Counted from the first letter of the stretch, positions 55,238 to 64,000 are shown. The stretch: 64,000 nt of DNA from Bin87 sp965220055 (GCA_965220055.1 CBDCPE010000001.1:1-64000), one strand, 5' to 3'. Numbers and translations are program-made. The notes: generated by a model from the letters alone, not told the origin.

Positions 55238-57058
55238 TTATTGAGCCCTCTTGGCGTACTCCAGGTGGCCGAACACCCCGGTCAGACTGCCGAACTTGTA
55301 CTCCAGCACCTCCTCGGGGTTCACCACGAGGGTGGACCGGATGTTGACGATGGGGATGGTTCGGTAGGTATCGTAGATGTCATCGCCCATGGCCATGATC
55401 AGCCGGTGCCGCTCGGCCGCATCAGTCTCCACCAGGAGACGCTCGTAGGTCTCGTCGTAGCGGGGACTTTCCATGTAGAGGACGCCGCCGTTGGGCAGGC
55501 CGGTATCGGGGCTGGTGGCGCCGGTGTAGTAGTAGATGCGGGCGTTCGCGTTGATCTGGCGGAGGGTCTGGCGCACGGGCAGGATGAAGTGGGCGTCGTG
55601 GCGGTCGCGGAAGGCGTCGATGGCCCGGGCGAATTCCACCTCAACCAGCTTGGCGTCGATGCCGATGTCCTCGAAGGACTGAGCGACGGTCTGGGCCACC
55701 TCGATGGTCTCGGGCAGGCCGGGCAGGCTGGACTGGTACACTTCCATGAAGAAGCGGTTCTGACCGTTGTCGCCGGGGAAGCCGGCCTCGTCCAGCAGCT
55801 CCTTGGCCCGTTCCGGATCGTAGCCGTACTTCGCATCGAACTCGTCGGTCCAGCGCGGGTTCCAACCTTCCAGAGTATCGTGGAAGATGGTGTTGTACAT
55901 CGGCTCCCCGCGGCCCTTGAACAGCTCGTTGATGATCTGTTCCCGGTTGATGGCGCGGTTCAGGGCTTCGCGGACCTTGTTGCCCGTCTCGCCCGGGGCG
56001 TTCCACGGCTCGGTGTCGGGGTTCCAGTTCACCTCGCTCACGTAGTACTGCCCCAAGGGGAGAATGGTGAGGCCCACCGTCGGCAATGGACTTTCAAATA
56101 TCTCCATGCCTTCGTCAATGGCCTGCTGGTGCAGCACCTTGGGCACATCCACCATGTTGGCCTCGCCGGTAAGGAGCAGGGCCAGACGGGTCAGGTCTTC
56201 TGGGGTCGTGCTAATGCGCAGCCGCTTGAACTCCGGGTTCACCCGCCAGTGGTCGTAGGGCACGGCTTCGTACTCGGTGTATTCCTTGAGCTCACGATTG
56301 ACGAACTGGTAACCGCCGGTGCCGGCCGGGCTGCTCTCGAACATGGCGTCGCCCTCGGCCTCGTACTGGGCCGCGCTGCGGACGGCGGCGCAGGGCACCA
56401 CCAGGATGTTGAACCACCAGTCCGCCACGTCCACCTGGGGTTGGGCCAACGTCATCTTGAAGGTGTAATCGTCAATCACCTCCATTTTCCCGGCGTCGAT
56501 CATCTCGGTCATGGAGTCATAGCCCATGAAACGCTTGAGTGGAGCTTTGCAGCCGGCCAGAGGATCGGACATCTGCTGGTCGACGGTGAGGACCACGTCC
56601 TTGACGGTGAATTCGCCCCAGCCGTGGTGGAGCTCGACGCCTTCCTGGAGGCGGAAGGTGTACTCGCTGGCGTCGGGGCTGACATCCCATTCCCGGGCAA
56701 GTTGGGGCAGGATGACGGAGACACCCGTTTCAGGCGATATGGTGGTCAGGTTTTCCCACATGGGGCGGAAGGGCAGATGACCGCTGCTGGTGGCCAGCCA
56801 GGGCAGGTAGGTGTCCTGGGGCAGCGGGGTCACGGCCAGGTGGAGATAACTATCTGCATCGGCCATGGCCGGCATGGCGGTAGGTTCGGGCGCCGCGGTG
56901 GCCGCAGCCTGAGCGGGGGCAGCCGGCGCAGCGGTGGCCGCGGGGGCAGCTGCCGGCTCCGTGGTCGTCCCTCCGCAGGCGACCACCACGGACAAGAGTC
57001 CGATCATCACCGGGAAAAGGACGACGCGCCACGCTTTTCGCATACTGCGAACTACCAT
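55238..57058 (-). CDS. Solute-binding lipoprotein of the Opp/Dpp-type ABC transporter (SBP family 5)
   Basis: The 606-residue protein begins with a signal peptide and lipobox ending at C28 (LLSVVVAC), then an Ala/Pro-rich linker. The SBP_bac_5 pattern is clear: PLRPMWENL-type start (LPFRPMWENLTTISPETG), EYTFRLQEGVELHHGWGEFTVKDVVLT, NKVREALNRAINREQIINELFKG and YDPERAKELLDEAGFPGDNG. GGAGG 7 nt before the first ATG fixes the start. It captures peptides or related solutes for the two permeases downstream. Confidence 0.85.
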   Translation of the reverse strand: MVVRSMRKAWRVVLFPVMIGLLSVVVACGGTTTEPAAAPAATAAPAAPAQAAATAAPEPTAMPAMADADSYLHLAVTPLPQDTYLPWLATSSGHLPFRPMWENLTTISPETGVSVILPQLAREWDVSPDASEYTFRLQEGVELHHGWGEFTVKDVVLTVDQQMSDPLAGCKAPLKRFMGYDSMTEMIDAGKMEVIDDYTFKMTLAQPQVDVADWWFNILVVPCAAVRSAAQYEAEGDAMFESSPAGTGGYQFVNRELKEYTEYEAVPYDHWRVNPEFKRLRISTTPEDLTRLALLLTGEANMVDVPKVLHQQAIDEGMEIFESPLPTVGLTILPLGQYYVSEVNWNPDTEPWNAPGETGNKVREALNRAINREQIINELFKGRGEPMYNTIFHDTLEGWNPRWTDEFDAKYGYDPERAKELLDEAGFPGDNGQNRFFMEVYQSSLPGLPETIEVAQTVAQSFEDIGIDAKLVEVEFARAIDAFRDRHDAHFILPVRQTLRQINANARIYYYTGATSPDTGLPNGGVLYMESPRYDETYERLLVETDAAERHRLIMAMGDDIYDTYRTIPIVNIRSTLVVNPEEVLEYKFGSLTGVFGHLEYAKRAQ

Positions 57059-57102
57059 TCGGATACCTCCGTATCAGTCAGCGGATTCCTGTGTGCCGCC
57101 AA

Positions 57103-57131
57103 ACATTAGCATTGGTAATACCTGATGTCAA
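57103..57131 (-). promoter_or_regulatory. Promoter of the ABC transporter minus-strand arm
   Basis: On the minus strand TTGACA (57131-57126), 17 nt, TAATGT (57108-57103). The expected start of transcription is about 35-40 bp before the ATG of the binding protein. An inverted repeat GATA-ATG-TATC (57146-57156) lies just upstream and could be a regulator site. Confidence 0.6.
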
Positions 57132-57156
57132 ATATTCGTAATTATGATAATGTATC

Positions 57157-57399
57157 AGGTGTAAAATATCCGCACCAACGCCGATTGAGATGATTGTCGT
57201 TGTCAACAGGTCACGCGAGGCGCAAAATCGTCGACTGAACAACGATTTGCGGATGTAGTGGAATCTCCCATCGGATTGCGTGCTTTTACGTCAGCTGAAG
57301 CCTTTTCGGATTGCCGTTGCGCATCGGCCATCGCGGCCATATACTCCCGCGCGGTTATCTTTTTGACGAAGCAACCTCGCAATACGGGTATAGCCAGTC
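57157..57399. other. Divergent spacer between the binding-protein gene and the CoA-transferases
   Basis: No gene supported. It presumably carries the plus-strand promoter for the CoA-transferase pair; no clear hexamers were found. Confidence 0.4.
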
Positions 57400-58623
57400 G
57401 TGCCATCCACATCGGCAACACCTTCGTCAGTCTCGACGCCCAGTCAATTGCCCTCGGCGCTGGAAGGGATTCGAGTCGTTGAGTGGGGGGAGATGGTATC
57501 CGCGCCATTTTGCGCCAAGGTACTGGCAGAGTTGGGCGCGGATGTCGTCAAGGTAGAGCCACTCGAAGGGGACGCGGCCCGCCGTGCAGGACCGTTCCCT
57601 GGCCGGCAACCGCACGTCGAACGCAGCGGGTTGTTCCTGTTTGCGAACCTGGGTAAGCGAGGAGTGACCCTGAATACCAACGCGCAGCATGGCATCGACC
57701 AGCTGCACCGACTCCTGGACGACGCGGACATATTCGTCGAAAACCAAGCCTACGCCGCTCTGGAACCGCCTGGCATAACCGCAGAGGAACTAAAACTTCG
57801 ACATCCCCACCTGATAACCGTTTCGTTATCTCCTTACGGTCGCGCCGGAGACTATCGGGAGTACACCGGGTACGACCTGCAAGTGAACGCCCTGAGCGGC
57901 ATGAGCTTCGGCACGGGCCACCCGCACCGGGAGCCGCTCACCACGCCCGACCGGCAAGCTGGCTACCTGGCCGGCCTGGGCGGGGCCTACGCCGCCATCG
58001 TCGCGTTGCTGGCCCGAGAGTCGAACCTGTCCGGCGTTGGCGATCATGCCGGAGGGCAGTACATTGATGTTGCCGATTCGGGAGTGATAGCCACGCTGCT
58101 AACGGGCTACCATCTGCCCACGTTCATCTACCGAGGAATAGCCGGATCCCGCTCGGGCAACCGGATGCGCCTGGGCCTGTTTCCCAACTGCGTTCTGCCG
58201 TGCCGCGACGGATACGTGTGCATCGACGCCCCTCAAATGGAGCAGTACCAACGGTTCCTGAACCTGATGGGTGATCCCGAATGGACGGAGAACCCACGCT
58301 ACCGGGACCGCCGGGCGATGAGCGACCAATACCCCGAAGAGGCCGAAAACCTCATCGCCCCGTGGTTCATGGAACACGACAAAGCGGAGATCCTACAGCT
58401 GTGCCTGGAAAACCGCATACCGTGCGCACCGGTGCTGACCATGGACGAGGCGTTGGAATTGTCCCACCTCCACCAACGGCACTGGTTCGTTGAATCTGAA
58501 CATTCTGAGGCTGGCGGTTACCGCTACCCCGGCGCTCCGGTGAGGCTGCACGGTTCGCCGTGCCGCGTCGTTCGTCCCGCTCCGCTGCTGGGGCAGCACA
58601 ACGCGGATGTGCTCGACGGATAA
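57400..58623 (+). CDS. CaiB/BaiF CoA-transferase family III
   Basis: The 407-residue protein has the family start LEGIRVVEWGEMVSAPFCAK, LADLGADVVKVE-like LAELGADVVKVEPLEGDAAR and GGQYIDVADSGVIATLL with the catalytic Asp. PLLGQHNADVL lies at the end. The GTG at 57400 has no clear ribosome site, and a later TTG near 57448 is possible. The stop TAA overlaps the ATG of the next CoA-transferase by one base, so the two are translationally coupled. Confidence 0.8.
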   Translation: MPSTSATPSSVSTPSQLPSALEGIRVVEWGEMVSAPFCAKVLAELGADVVKVEPLEGDAARRAGPFPGRQPHVERSGLFLFANLGKRGVTLNTNAQHGIDQLHRLLDDADIFVENQAYAALEPPGITAEELKLRHPHLITVSLSPYGRAGDYREYTGYDLQVNALSGMSFGTGHPHREPLTTPDRQAGYLAGLGGAYAAIVALLARESNLSGVGDHAGGQYIDVADSGVIATLLTGYHLPTFIYRGIAGSRSGNRMRLGLFPNCVLPCRDGYVCIDAPQMEQYQRFLNLMGDPEWTENPRYRDRRAMSDQYPEEAENLIAPWFMEHDKAEILQLCLENRIPCAPVLTMDEALELSHLHQRHWFVESEHSEAGGYRYPGAPVRLHGSPCRVVRPAPLLGQHNADVLDG

Positions 58624-59903
58624 TGGTTCCCGGACGTCCGATGCCTCGCCCTCCCCTGCATAACGTACGCGTCGTGGACCTGGGCTCCGCGTGGGCCGGG
58701 CCGATGGCAGGGCACCTGTTGGCAGACATGGGCGCCGAGGTGATCAAGGTGGAGAGCCGGGCGCGCATGGACGGTATGCGGCTGGGCCGTCCCATGGTCG
58801 GCGAAGACCTGGTCGGAGGAGACCGCGGCCTTTGGCCCGAATTGCAGCCGGTGTTTCACGGGCTCAACCGGAACAAGCTCAGCGTCACGCTGAACCTGCG
58901 CACCGAGTCCGGGCGCGCCATCCTGCAACGGCTGGCCTCGGTCAGCGACGTGGTGCTGGCAAACTTCTCGCCGGGGGTGCTGGAAAGGCTGGGCATGGAC
59001 TACGCCAGCCTGCGGTTGGTCAAGCCGGACATCATCGTGGCATCCATGCCGGCGTTCGGCGACACCGGTCCCCTGCGCGACATGGTCGCCTATGCTCCCA
59101 TCATCCAGGCCATGTCGGGCATGATGAGTCTCGTGGGGTACCCGCCCGAGGAGGGCGAGCCCCTGGTCGGCGAACTGCAAGCGGCGTGGAGCGATACCGT
59201 GGCGGCCCTTTGCGCCGCGCTGGGAGTGGTCGCCGCGCTGCGGCACCGCAACCGCACCGGCGAAGGACAGTACGTGGAAGCCGCACACCTGGAGGGCACG
59301 GCCGCGCTGCTGGGAGTGCCCATGCTGGAGTACCAGATGACAGGCGCGATTCCGGTTCCGCCCGGCAACGACGACCGCGACTTCGCGCCCCACAACAATT
59401 ACCCGTGCGCCGGAGAGGACGCGTGGGTTGCCATTGCCGCGCGCACGGACAAGGAATGGAAGGCGTTGGCCGACACCATCGACAGCGAAGGGACAGCCGA
59501 CTCCAGCCTGACCACGGACGCCAGGTTCGCCGACAAAACGTCCAGATGGATTAACCGCCGGGACCTGGACGAAGTCATCGCGGCATGGACCCGTGGCATG
59601 AGTCCTCAGCAGATTACCGAGACGTTGCAGGCGGCAGGAGTGGCAGCCATGCCGGTGATGAATATCGCCGATCAGTTTGCCGACCCGCACCTGAACGCCA
59701 GGGAGACCTACGTGGAAATCGACCACCCTCACGCCGGCGCTGAAATGGTGTACGGAGTGCCCTGGAGGTTCAGCGACACCCCAGGCTCGGTGGGCGCACC
59801 GGCCCCGTTGCTGGGGCAGCACAACGATTACATCCTGAAGGATCTGTTAGGCATGGACCGGGCCCGCTTCGAGGCGCTGATCGCGGATCAGGTCGTGTAC
59901 TGA
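58623..59903 (+). CDS. CaiB/BaiF CoA-transferase family III, second of the pair
   Basis: The 426-residue protein starts at the ATG in the TAATG overlap. It reads LHNVRVVDLGSAWAGPMAGH, LADMGAEVIKVESRARMDG and, at the catalytic position, GEGQYVEAAHLEGTA: Glu stands where the other copies have Asp, a variant I believe occurs in a sub-group. It ends PLLGQHNDYILKDLLG. Coupling to its neighbour suggests that the two form a hetero-oligomer or act in one pathway. Confidence 0.85.
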   Translation: MVPGRPMPRPPLHNVRVVDLGSAWAGPMAGHLLADMGAEVIKVESRARMDGMRLGRPMVGEDLVGGDRGLWPELQPVFHGLNRNKLSVTLNLRTESGRAILQRLASVSDVVLANFSPGVLERLGMDYASLRLVKPDIIVASMPAFGDTGPLRDMVAYAPIIQAMSGMMSLVGYPPEEGEPLVGELQAAWSDTVAALCAALGVVAALRHRNRTGEGQYVEAAHLEGTAALLGVPMLEYQMTGAIPVPPGNDDRDFAPHNNYPCAGEDAWVAIAARTDKEWKALADTIDSEGTADSSLTTDARFADKTSRWINRRDLDEVIAAWTRGMSPQQITETLQAAGVAAMPVMNIADQFADPHLNARETYVEIDHPHAGAEMVYGVPWRFSDTPGSVGAPAPLLGQHNDYILKDLLGMDRARFEALIADQVVY

Positions 59904-60127
59904 CGCGCCAAGTCCGGGCGAGAGTGCGGGACATAAAAGGGCAGACGTGGGCGGGACGCGGTCACACCATTCTGCTTGCGGCAGTATGCAGCCTATGGTA
60001 ATTTGACTCAACCAAAAATCCGGGGACTATAAGCTAGCCGGAGACTGGGAAAGATATCCAGATCACGTATCCAAACATTCCCGAGATTGGCCCGGGCGCC
60101 AATTACTACCGGATAAGGAGCGTTGCA

Positions 60128-61171
60128 GTGGACCCGCTGCTTGAAGTCAAAAACCTCCAAACGTATTTTTTCACCTACGAAGGCGTGGTCAAAGCTGTTG
60201 ACGACGTTACCTACGAGGTGATGCCCGGCGAGACGCTGGGTCTGGTGGGAGAAAGCGGCTGCGGAAAGAGCGTGAGCGCGCTATCGCTCATGCGCCTCAT
60301 ACCGGACCCGCCCGGCAAGACCGTGGGCGGCGAAGTCCTGTTCGATGGCGAGGACATCCTGCAGATCGACATGGACGATATGCGCCGGATACGCGGAGCG
60401 AAGATGGCCATGGTCTTTCAGGAGCCGATGACCTCGCTGAACCCGGTGCTGACGCTGGACCGCCAGTTGACCGAAACCATCCAGTTGCACATGGGCAAGA
60501 GCCGGGACGAAGCGCGCCGGGACGCGGTCGACCTGCTGGTCAAGGTGGGGATTTCCGACGCGGAGCGCCGCATCCGGCAATACCCACACCAGTTCAGCGG
60601 TGGCATGCGCCAGCGCGTTATGATCGCCATGGCGCTGAGTTGCAACCCGCAGCTCATCATCGCTGACGAGCCCACCACGGCATTGGACGTGACCATTCAG
60701 GCCCAGATCCTGGAATTGATGAAATCCCTCACCTTGGACCTGGGAGTCGCGCTCATCATCATCACGCACAACCTGGGCGTCGTGGCCCGCTACGCCGACC
60801 GGGTCAACGTGATGTACGCCGGCAAGATAATCGAGCGCGGCTCGGCGCTGGAGATCTACACCAACCCGCGCCATCCTTACACCGTTGGATTGCTCGACTC
60901 GGTGCCGCGCTTGGACCAGCGACTGACCGATCAAGAGGGCCAGGCTGCCAAGTTGGTGCCCATTGAAGGACAGCCACCAGACCTGGTTAATCTGCCCCAG
61001 GGATGCTCGTTCCGTGCGCGCTGCCGTTTCGCCATAGACAAGTGCGCCACGGAAGCGCCGCCGCTGATGCAGGTGGAGAGCAACGATACCGAGGAGCCCC
61101 ACGTGTCCGCTTGTTGGCGTTCCGAGATCCTTGGCGTGCAGGCGTTGAGCTACGCCATGGGCACGGGCTAA
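60128..61171 (+). CDS. Opp/Dpp-type ABC transporter ATPase (DppD-like)
   Basis: The 347-residue protein starts at GTG after AAGGAG. Walker A is GESGCGKS, the signature is FSGGMRQR, and Walker B is LIIADEPT. The C-terminal oligopeptide-transporter extension includes LPQGCSFRARCRFAIDKC with the Cys set typical of a family Fe-S or zinc site. It energises the permeases encoded on the opposite arm. Confidence 0.9.
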   Translation: MDPLLEVKNLQTYFFTYEGVVKAVDDVTYEVMPGETLGLVGESGCGKSVSALSLMRLIPDPPGKTVGGEVLFDGEDILQIDMDDMRRIRGAKMAMVFQEPMTSLNPVLTLDRQLTETIQLHMGKSRDEARRDAVDLLVKVGISDAERRIRQYPHQFSGGMRQRVMIAMALSCNPQLIIADEPTTALDVTIQAQILELMKSLTLDLGVALIIITHNLGVVARYADRVNVMYAGKIIERGSALEIYTNPRHPYTVGLLDSVPRLDQRLTDQEGQAAKLVPIEGQPPDLVNLPQGCSFRARCRFAIDKCATEAPPLMQVESNDTEEPHVSACWRSEILGVQALSYAMGTG

Positions 61172-61238
61172 ACCGCTGAGAGAACCATCGTCGTTTGCCA
61201 TTGATTCGCAATGACTGGTTTGAAAAGGGAGTTCCACG

Positions 61239-62279
61239 ATGACCACTGCTGAGATGCCCCAAACTGCCGCCACGACGCCGTCCACGGAAGACATCCTGCT
61301 GGACGTTCGCGGCCTCAAGATGCACTTCCCGGTAACGTCGGGCATCCTGTTCCAACGAGCGGTTGCCTACATCAAAGCCGTTGACGGCGTTGACTTCACG
61401 GTGCGTCGCGGCGAGACCCTGGGGTTGGTCGGCGAATCGGGTTGCGGCAAGACCACCACTGGCCGCTGCATCCTGCGTCTTTACCGGCCCACCGAAGGCG
61501 AGATTTGGTTCAACGGCGTCAACATCGCACAGTCCAAAACCGGCCAGATGCGGGCGATGCGCCGCCAGATGCAGATCATCTTCCAGGACCCATACAGCTC
61601 GCTAAACCCAAGGATGACCGCCGGCAACATTATTGGCGAGCCCCTGGCGGTGCATGGCTTGGTCAACAACAAGCGCGAGTATCGCGAGCGGGTGTCCGAA
61701 CTCCTCAACAACGTCGGCCTGAACCCGTACATGGCCGACCGCTTCCCCCACGAGTTCAGCGGTGGACAGCGGCAGCGCATCGGCGTCGCCCGCGCCCTCT
61801 CCGTTGACCCCGACTTCATCGTGTGCGACGAGCCGGTTTCGGCGTTGGACGTGTCCATCCAGGCGCAGATCATCAACCTGCTGGAGGACCTGCAGGAGCG
61901 GTATAACCTGACCTACCTGTTTATCGCCCATGACCTCTCCGTAGTGCGCCATATCAGCGACCGCGTAGCGGTGATGTACCTGGGCAAGATCGTTGAAGTC
62001 GCCGACCGCAACGCCATCTACGAGAACCCACAGCATCCTTACACGCGCGCGCTGCTGTCGGCGGTGCCGATTCCCGACCCGGTGCTGGACGCTCAGCGTG
62101 AACGGATCATCCTTACCGGCGAGGTCCCGAGCCCGCTGAACCCGCCCAGCGGTTGTGTCTTCCACCCGCGCTGCCCGATTGTCACCGACGATTGCTCACG
62201 GGTGAACCCGGAGGCCAGGCAGGTCCTGCCGGACCACATCGCCGCCTGCATCAACGTGCCGGGGTACGGACCCTACTGA
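61239..62279 (+). CDS. Opp/Dpp-type ABC transporter ATPase (DppF-like)
   Basis: The 346-residue protein has Walker A GESGCGKT, signature FSGGQRQR and Walker B FIVCDEPV. The C-terminal extension includes PPSGCVFHPRCPIVTDDC. AAAAGGGAG precedes the ATG. It lies 67 bp after DppD and is followed by a strong terminator. Confidence 0.9.
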   Translation: MTTAEMPQTAATTPSTEDILLDVRGLKMHFPVTSGILFQRAVAYIKAVDGVDFTVRRGETLGLVGESGCGKTTTGRCILRLYRPTEGEIWFNGVNIAQSKTGQMRAMRRQMQIIFQDPYSSLNPRMTAGNIIGEPLAVHGLVNNKREYRERVSELLNNVGLNPYMADRFPHEFSGGQRQRIGVARALSVDPDFIVCDEPVSALDVSIQAQIINLLEDLQERYNLTYLFIAHDLSVVRHISDRVAVMYLGKIVEVADRNAIYENPQHPYTRALLSAVPIPDPVLDAQRERIILTGEVPSPLNPPSGCVFHPRCPIVTDDCSRVNPEARQVLPDHIAACINVPGYGPY

Positions 62280-62306
62280 TCCCGACCGCAATACCTCAGA
62301 TATTCA

Positions 62307-62337
62307 CCCGGGACGGCGAACGCCATCCCGGGTTTTT
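62307..62337 (+). terminator. Rho-independent terminator after the ATPase genes
   Basis: An 11-bp stem (CCCGGGACGGC, 62307-62317; GCCATCCCGGG, 62322-62332, one G-U pair), loop GAAC and TTTTT at 62333-62337. Confidence 0.85.
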
Positions 62338-62382
62338 GACGCCACGGCTCCAGATGTTATCTTGGTGTTGGAGATAAGTACC

Positions 62383-62577
62383 ATGTGGGATCGGATATAC
62401 ATTTTGTCGATGGTGGTTTTTTTCGTCGGTATGGTGGTGGTGCTGACGGGCGAGTTCGTGATGACTGATTGGGAACGAATTACCGCAGTTGTAGGAGGTT
62501 CAGTCGCCGGGCTTGCCGGAATAGCCGGCGCAGTATCAGGGATAGTCCTGGTATTGACCACCGACTTTCGCACCTGA
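62383..62577 (+). CDS. Small two-span membrane protein, first of a pair
   Basis: The ATG at 62383 gives 64 residues; a TTG at 62362 could add seven. Two hydrophobic segments (ILSMVVFFVGMVVVLTGEF and VVGGSVAGLAGIAGAVSGIVLVL) are joined by a short loop MTDWERI. GGAG lies 9 nt upstream. Family unknown. Confidence 0.5.
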   Translation: MWDRIYILSMVVFFVGMVVVLTGEFVMTDWERITAVVGGSVAGLAGIAGAVSGIVLVLTTDFRT

Positions 62578-62596
62578 TCGACCCCGCACCTGATAG

Positions 62597-62797
62597 ATGG
62601 ACCTCTTCCCGTTAGCGGCTAAAGCGATATTGATAACCTTCTGTTTGGTGGTCACGGTATTGAGCATGGCGGCCCTGGTGGTGATTTTTGCTCGCTTGGA
62701 TGTGGACCTTCTTGATGTTCTATATGTAATGGCGGCGCTCATCACGATTTCCGGCGCATTCATATCGCTGCTAAGATGGATGTCGCGACGAAGATAA
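62597..62797 (+). CDS. Small two-span membrane protein, second of a pair
   Basis: A 66-residue product with two spans (AILITFCLVVTVLSMAALVVIF and VLYVMAALITISGAFISLL) and a basic end RWMSRRR. It begins 19 nt after the previous gene and ends 30 nt before the SDR start. No family recognised. The similar size and topology of the two suggest a membrane pair. Confidence 0.5.
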   Translation: MDLFPLAAKAILITFCLVVTVLSMAALVVIFARLDVDLLDVLYVMAALITISGAFISLLRWMSRRR

Positions 62798-62826
62798 CAA
62801 TTCAGACGAACACCCCGAGGACAGAA

Positions 62827-63594
62827 ATGCGTTTGGACAACAAGACTGCTCTAATCACCGGCGCGAGCCGCAACATCGGCGCCGAAATCGCACGTACCTT
62901 CGCCCGCGAGGGCGCCAACCTGATCCTGAACACCCGCCAGTCCGCCGAGGAACTGGAGGCGGTGGCGGCCGAGTGCCGCGAACTGGGCGCCCAGACTCAC
63001 ACCGTGATCGGTGACGTGGCCGATCCGGACCGCGTTGCTGACATGGTTGCCGAGGGCATTGACGCCCTGGGTACCGTGGATGTGCTGGTCAGCAACGTGG
63101 CTGTCCGCCCTCACAAACCGATCCTGGAAGTAACGGTGGAGGAGTGGCAGAGCGTAATGGCGACCAACCTGCACTCCGCGTTTTACCTGATTCACGCCGT
63201 CCTGCCGGGGATGATCGAGCAGGGCTCCGGCAGCATCATCGGGTTGGGAGGGCAGTCGGCCATCACCGGCCGCCCCGACACCGCGATCGTGACCACGGCG
63301 AAGACGGGACTGCTCGGCCTGATCCGCGCGGTTGCCGCCGAGTGTGCTCAGTACGGGGTGCGCGCCAACCTGGTCAACCCGGGGTCCACCGACACCGCGC
63401 GCGCCCACCCGGAGTGGTATCCGGAGTTTCAGGACGTGGCCCGCGGCTCGGGAGAGCACCTGAAGGAGATTCCGCTGAGGCGGCAAGGCACGGTGCAGGA
63501 CATTGCCAACGCCTGCCTGTTCTACGCCAGCGAAGAGTCCTCGTACATCACCGGCGACCGCATGAACGTAGTGGGCGGGCGCTACATCGTGTAG
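62827..63594 (+). CDS. SDR-family protein lacking the catalytic Ser and Tyr
   Basis: GAGG before the ATG at 62827 sets the start (255 residues); an in-frame ATG at 62776 is less likely. The Rossmann motif TGASRNIGAEIA and the VLVSNVAVRP segment are normal. However, the active-site stretch GSIIGLGGQSAITGRP has Gly where the Ser stands in most SDRs, and AIVTTAKTG has Val where the YxxxK Tyr stands. The Lys is kept. The protein may bind NAD(P) without classical dehydrogenase chemistry or use another acid. The end YITGDRMNVVGGRYIV is typical. Confidence 0.75.
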   Translation: MRLDNKTALITGASRNIGAEIARTFAREGANLILNTRQSAEELEAVAAECRELGAQTHTVIGDVADPDRVADMVAEGIDALGTVDVLVSNVAVRPHKPILEVTVEEWQSVMATNLHSAFYLIHAVLPGMIEQGSGSIIGLGGQSAITGRPDTAIVTTAKTGLLGLIRAVAAECAQYGVRANLVNPGSTDTARAHPEWYPEFQDVARGSGEHLKEIPLRRQGTVQDIANACLFYASEESSYITGDRMNVVGGRYIV

Positions 63595-63606
63595 CGCGGC
63601 GTGGAT

Positions 63607-64000
63607 ATGCTACCCCCGATGGAATACCTGAGCGCTTTGTCGCCTGAAAAGATCACGGATCGTCTCCTGTCCGAGGCGGAAGGGCAGTGGTTTGATCGGA
63701 AAAGCGCTCGGATCAACCCGCGCAAATTAGGGGAAACGCTGGTAGCCATGGCCAACGCCGAGGGCGGCACCATCGCCATTGGCTTGCACGGGGGCGCCTG
63801 CGAGGGTGTTGATGATCGACCATCAGCGCACAACGCTTGGCGGCAGGCGGGGATCGATTTCACTACGCCGCCGGTACGATACACAGTGAGTATGCTGCCA
63901 TGTGCAAACCGCCATGGCGATCCAGACCATCTGTTTATAATCCAGGTACCGCCGAGTGGGCAAGTACATGCCACCAAACAGGATGTAGCTTTCCTGCGAG
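63607..64000 (+). CDS. AlbA_2 (Schlafen-type) domain protein, partial at window edge
   Basis: The frame stays open to the last base. It reads EGQWFDRKSARINPRKLGET and LVAMANAEGGTIAIGLHGG, the typical AlbA_2 pattern of putative DNA-binding ATPase-like regulators, and later HLFIIQVPPSGQVHATK. A start at the ATG 63607 or 63619 is possible. Only about the first 131 residues are in the window. Confidence 0.7.
   Translation, partial: MLPPMEYLSALSPEKITDRLLSEAEGQWFDRKSARINPRKLGETLVAMANAEGGTIAIGLHGGACEGVDDRPSAHNAWRQAGIDFTTPPVRYTVSMLPCANRHGDPDHLFIIQVPPSGQVHATKQDVAFLR

Noticed and set aside
55220..57109. Open frame of about 630 codons on the plus strand antisense to the binding-protein gene
   Set aside because: It has no family resemblance, and the opposite strand carries a clear SBP with signal peptide, ribosome site and promoter. 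Such mirror frames are common at this GC content.
57146..57156. GATA-N3-TATC as a fifth zinc operator
   Set aside because: The centre is 3 nt instead of 5, there is one copy only, and the gene is a peptide-type binding protein; kept only as a possible unrelated regulator site.

Overview
The window reads as chromosomal DNA of a GC-rich, IS-loaded bacterium, most likely a Chloroflexota member of the SAR202/Dehalococcoidia type. That assignment is an inference from gene content: several CaiB/BaiF CoA-transferases, a large VPS10/BNR-repeat protein, a DUF3179 protein, Opp/Dpp transporters and a SwmB-like surface domain seen in that phylum. No rRNA, tRNA or CRISPR array was seen. The dense, decaying IS content resembles that of symbiont genomes in which selection on the chromosome is relaxed.

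Layout. Positions 1-4411 are a metal-homeostasis island: a Fur/Zur-type repressor with a strong promoter, four copies of a GATA-N5-TATC palindrome (one on the repressor promoter, three spaced exactly 30 bp apart before the next gene), a ZnuA-type zinc-binding lipoprotein carrying an AztD-like beta-propeller inserted in its metal loop, and a DUF3179 lipoprotein. Positions 4433-13894 are a nest of insertion sequences (IS66, an rve-type element, ISNCY, IS21, IS5-like scraps, IS630). Positions 14117-16792 hold a fused double CoA-transferase. Positions 17153-23254 hold two host genes cut apart by IS elements (IS630; then a pile of two MITE-like elements and three IS5-family elements). Positions 23446-27240 hold further IS remnants, an HNH-nuclease pseudogene and a zinc-ribbon protein. 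Positions 27707-35254 hold the VPS10-like protein, a Phd/VapC toxin-antitoxin pair, a frameshifted CoA-transferase, a PPOX protein and an HbpS/GlcG-like protein. Positions 35585-38230 are an SDR gene split by two tandem IS5 copies, followed by a second Phd/VapC pair. Positions 40205-51000 are IS1182, IS630, rve and IS5 elements around a small cluster encoding a J-domain protein, a membrane-anchored SwmB-like protein, an Fe-S PD-(D/E)XK nuclease and an HNH lipoprotein. From 51038 to the end the chromosome is orderly: Uma2, a PQQ-type propeller, a complete Opp/Dpp ABC transporter on two divergent arms (binding protein and two permeases on the minus strand, two ATPases on the plus strand) enclosing two CoA-transferases, two tiny membrane proteins, an unusual SDR and the start of an AlbA_2 protein.

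Functional picture. The first island looks like zinc sensing and capture, with the capture lipoprotein and its chaperone fused in one chain. The last 13 kb look like uptake of peptides or other small organic solutes, coupled to CoA-ester activation. The middle 40 kb is dominated by transposition.

The most unusual features are (1) the ZnuA-AztD domain insertion and its phased operator array, and (2) repeated tandem micro-duplications of 14-19 bp in transposase genes, three of which fall at or beside codons for DDE catalytic aspartates. Several broken host genes can be put back together exactly by removing the IS elements.
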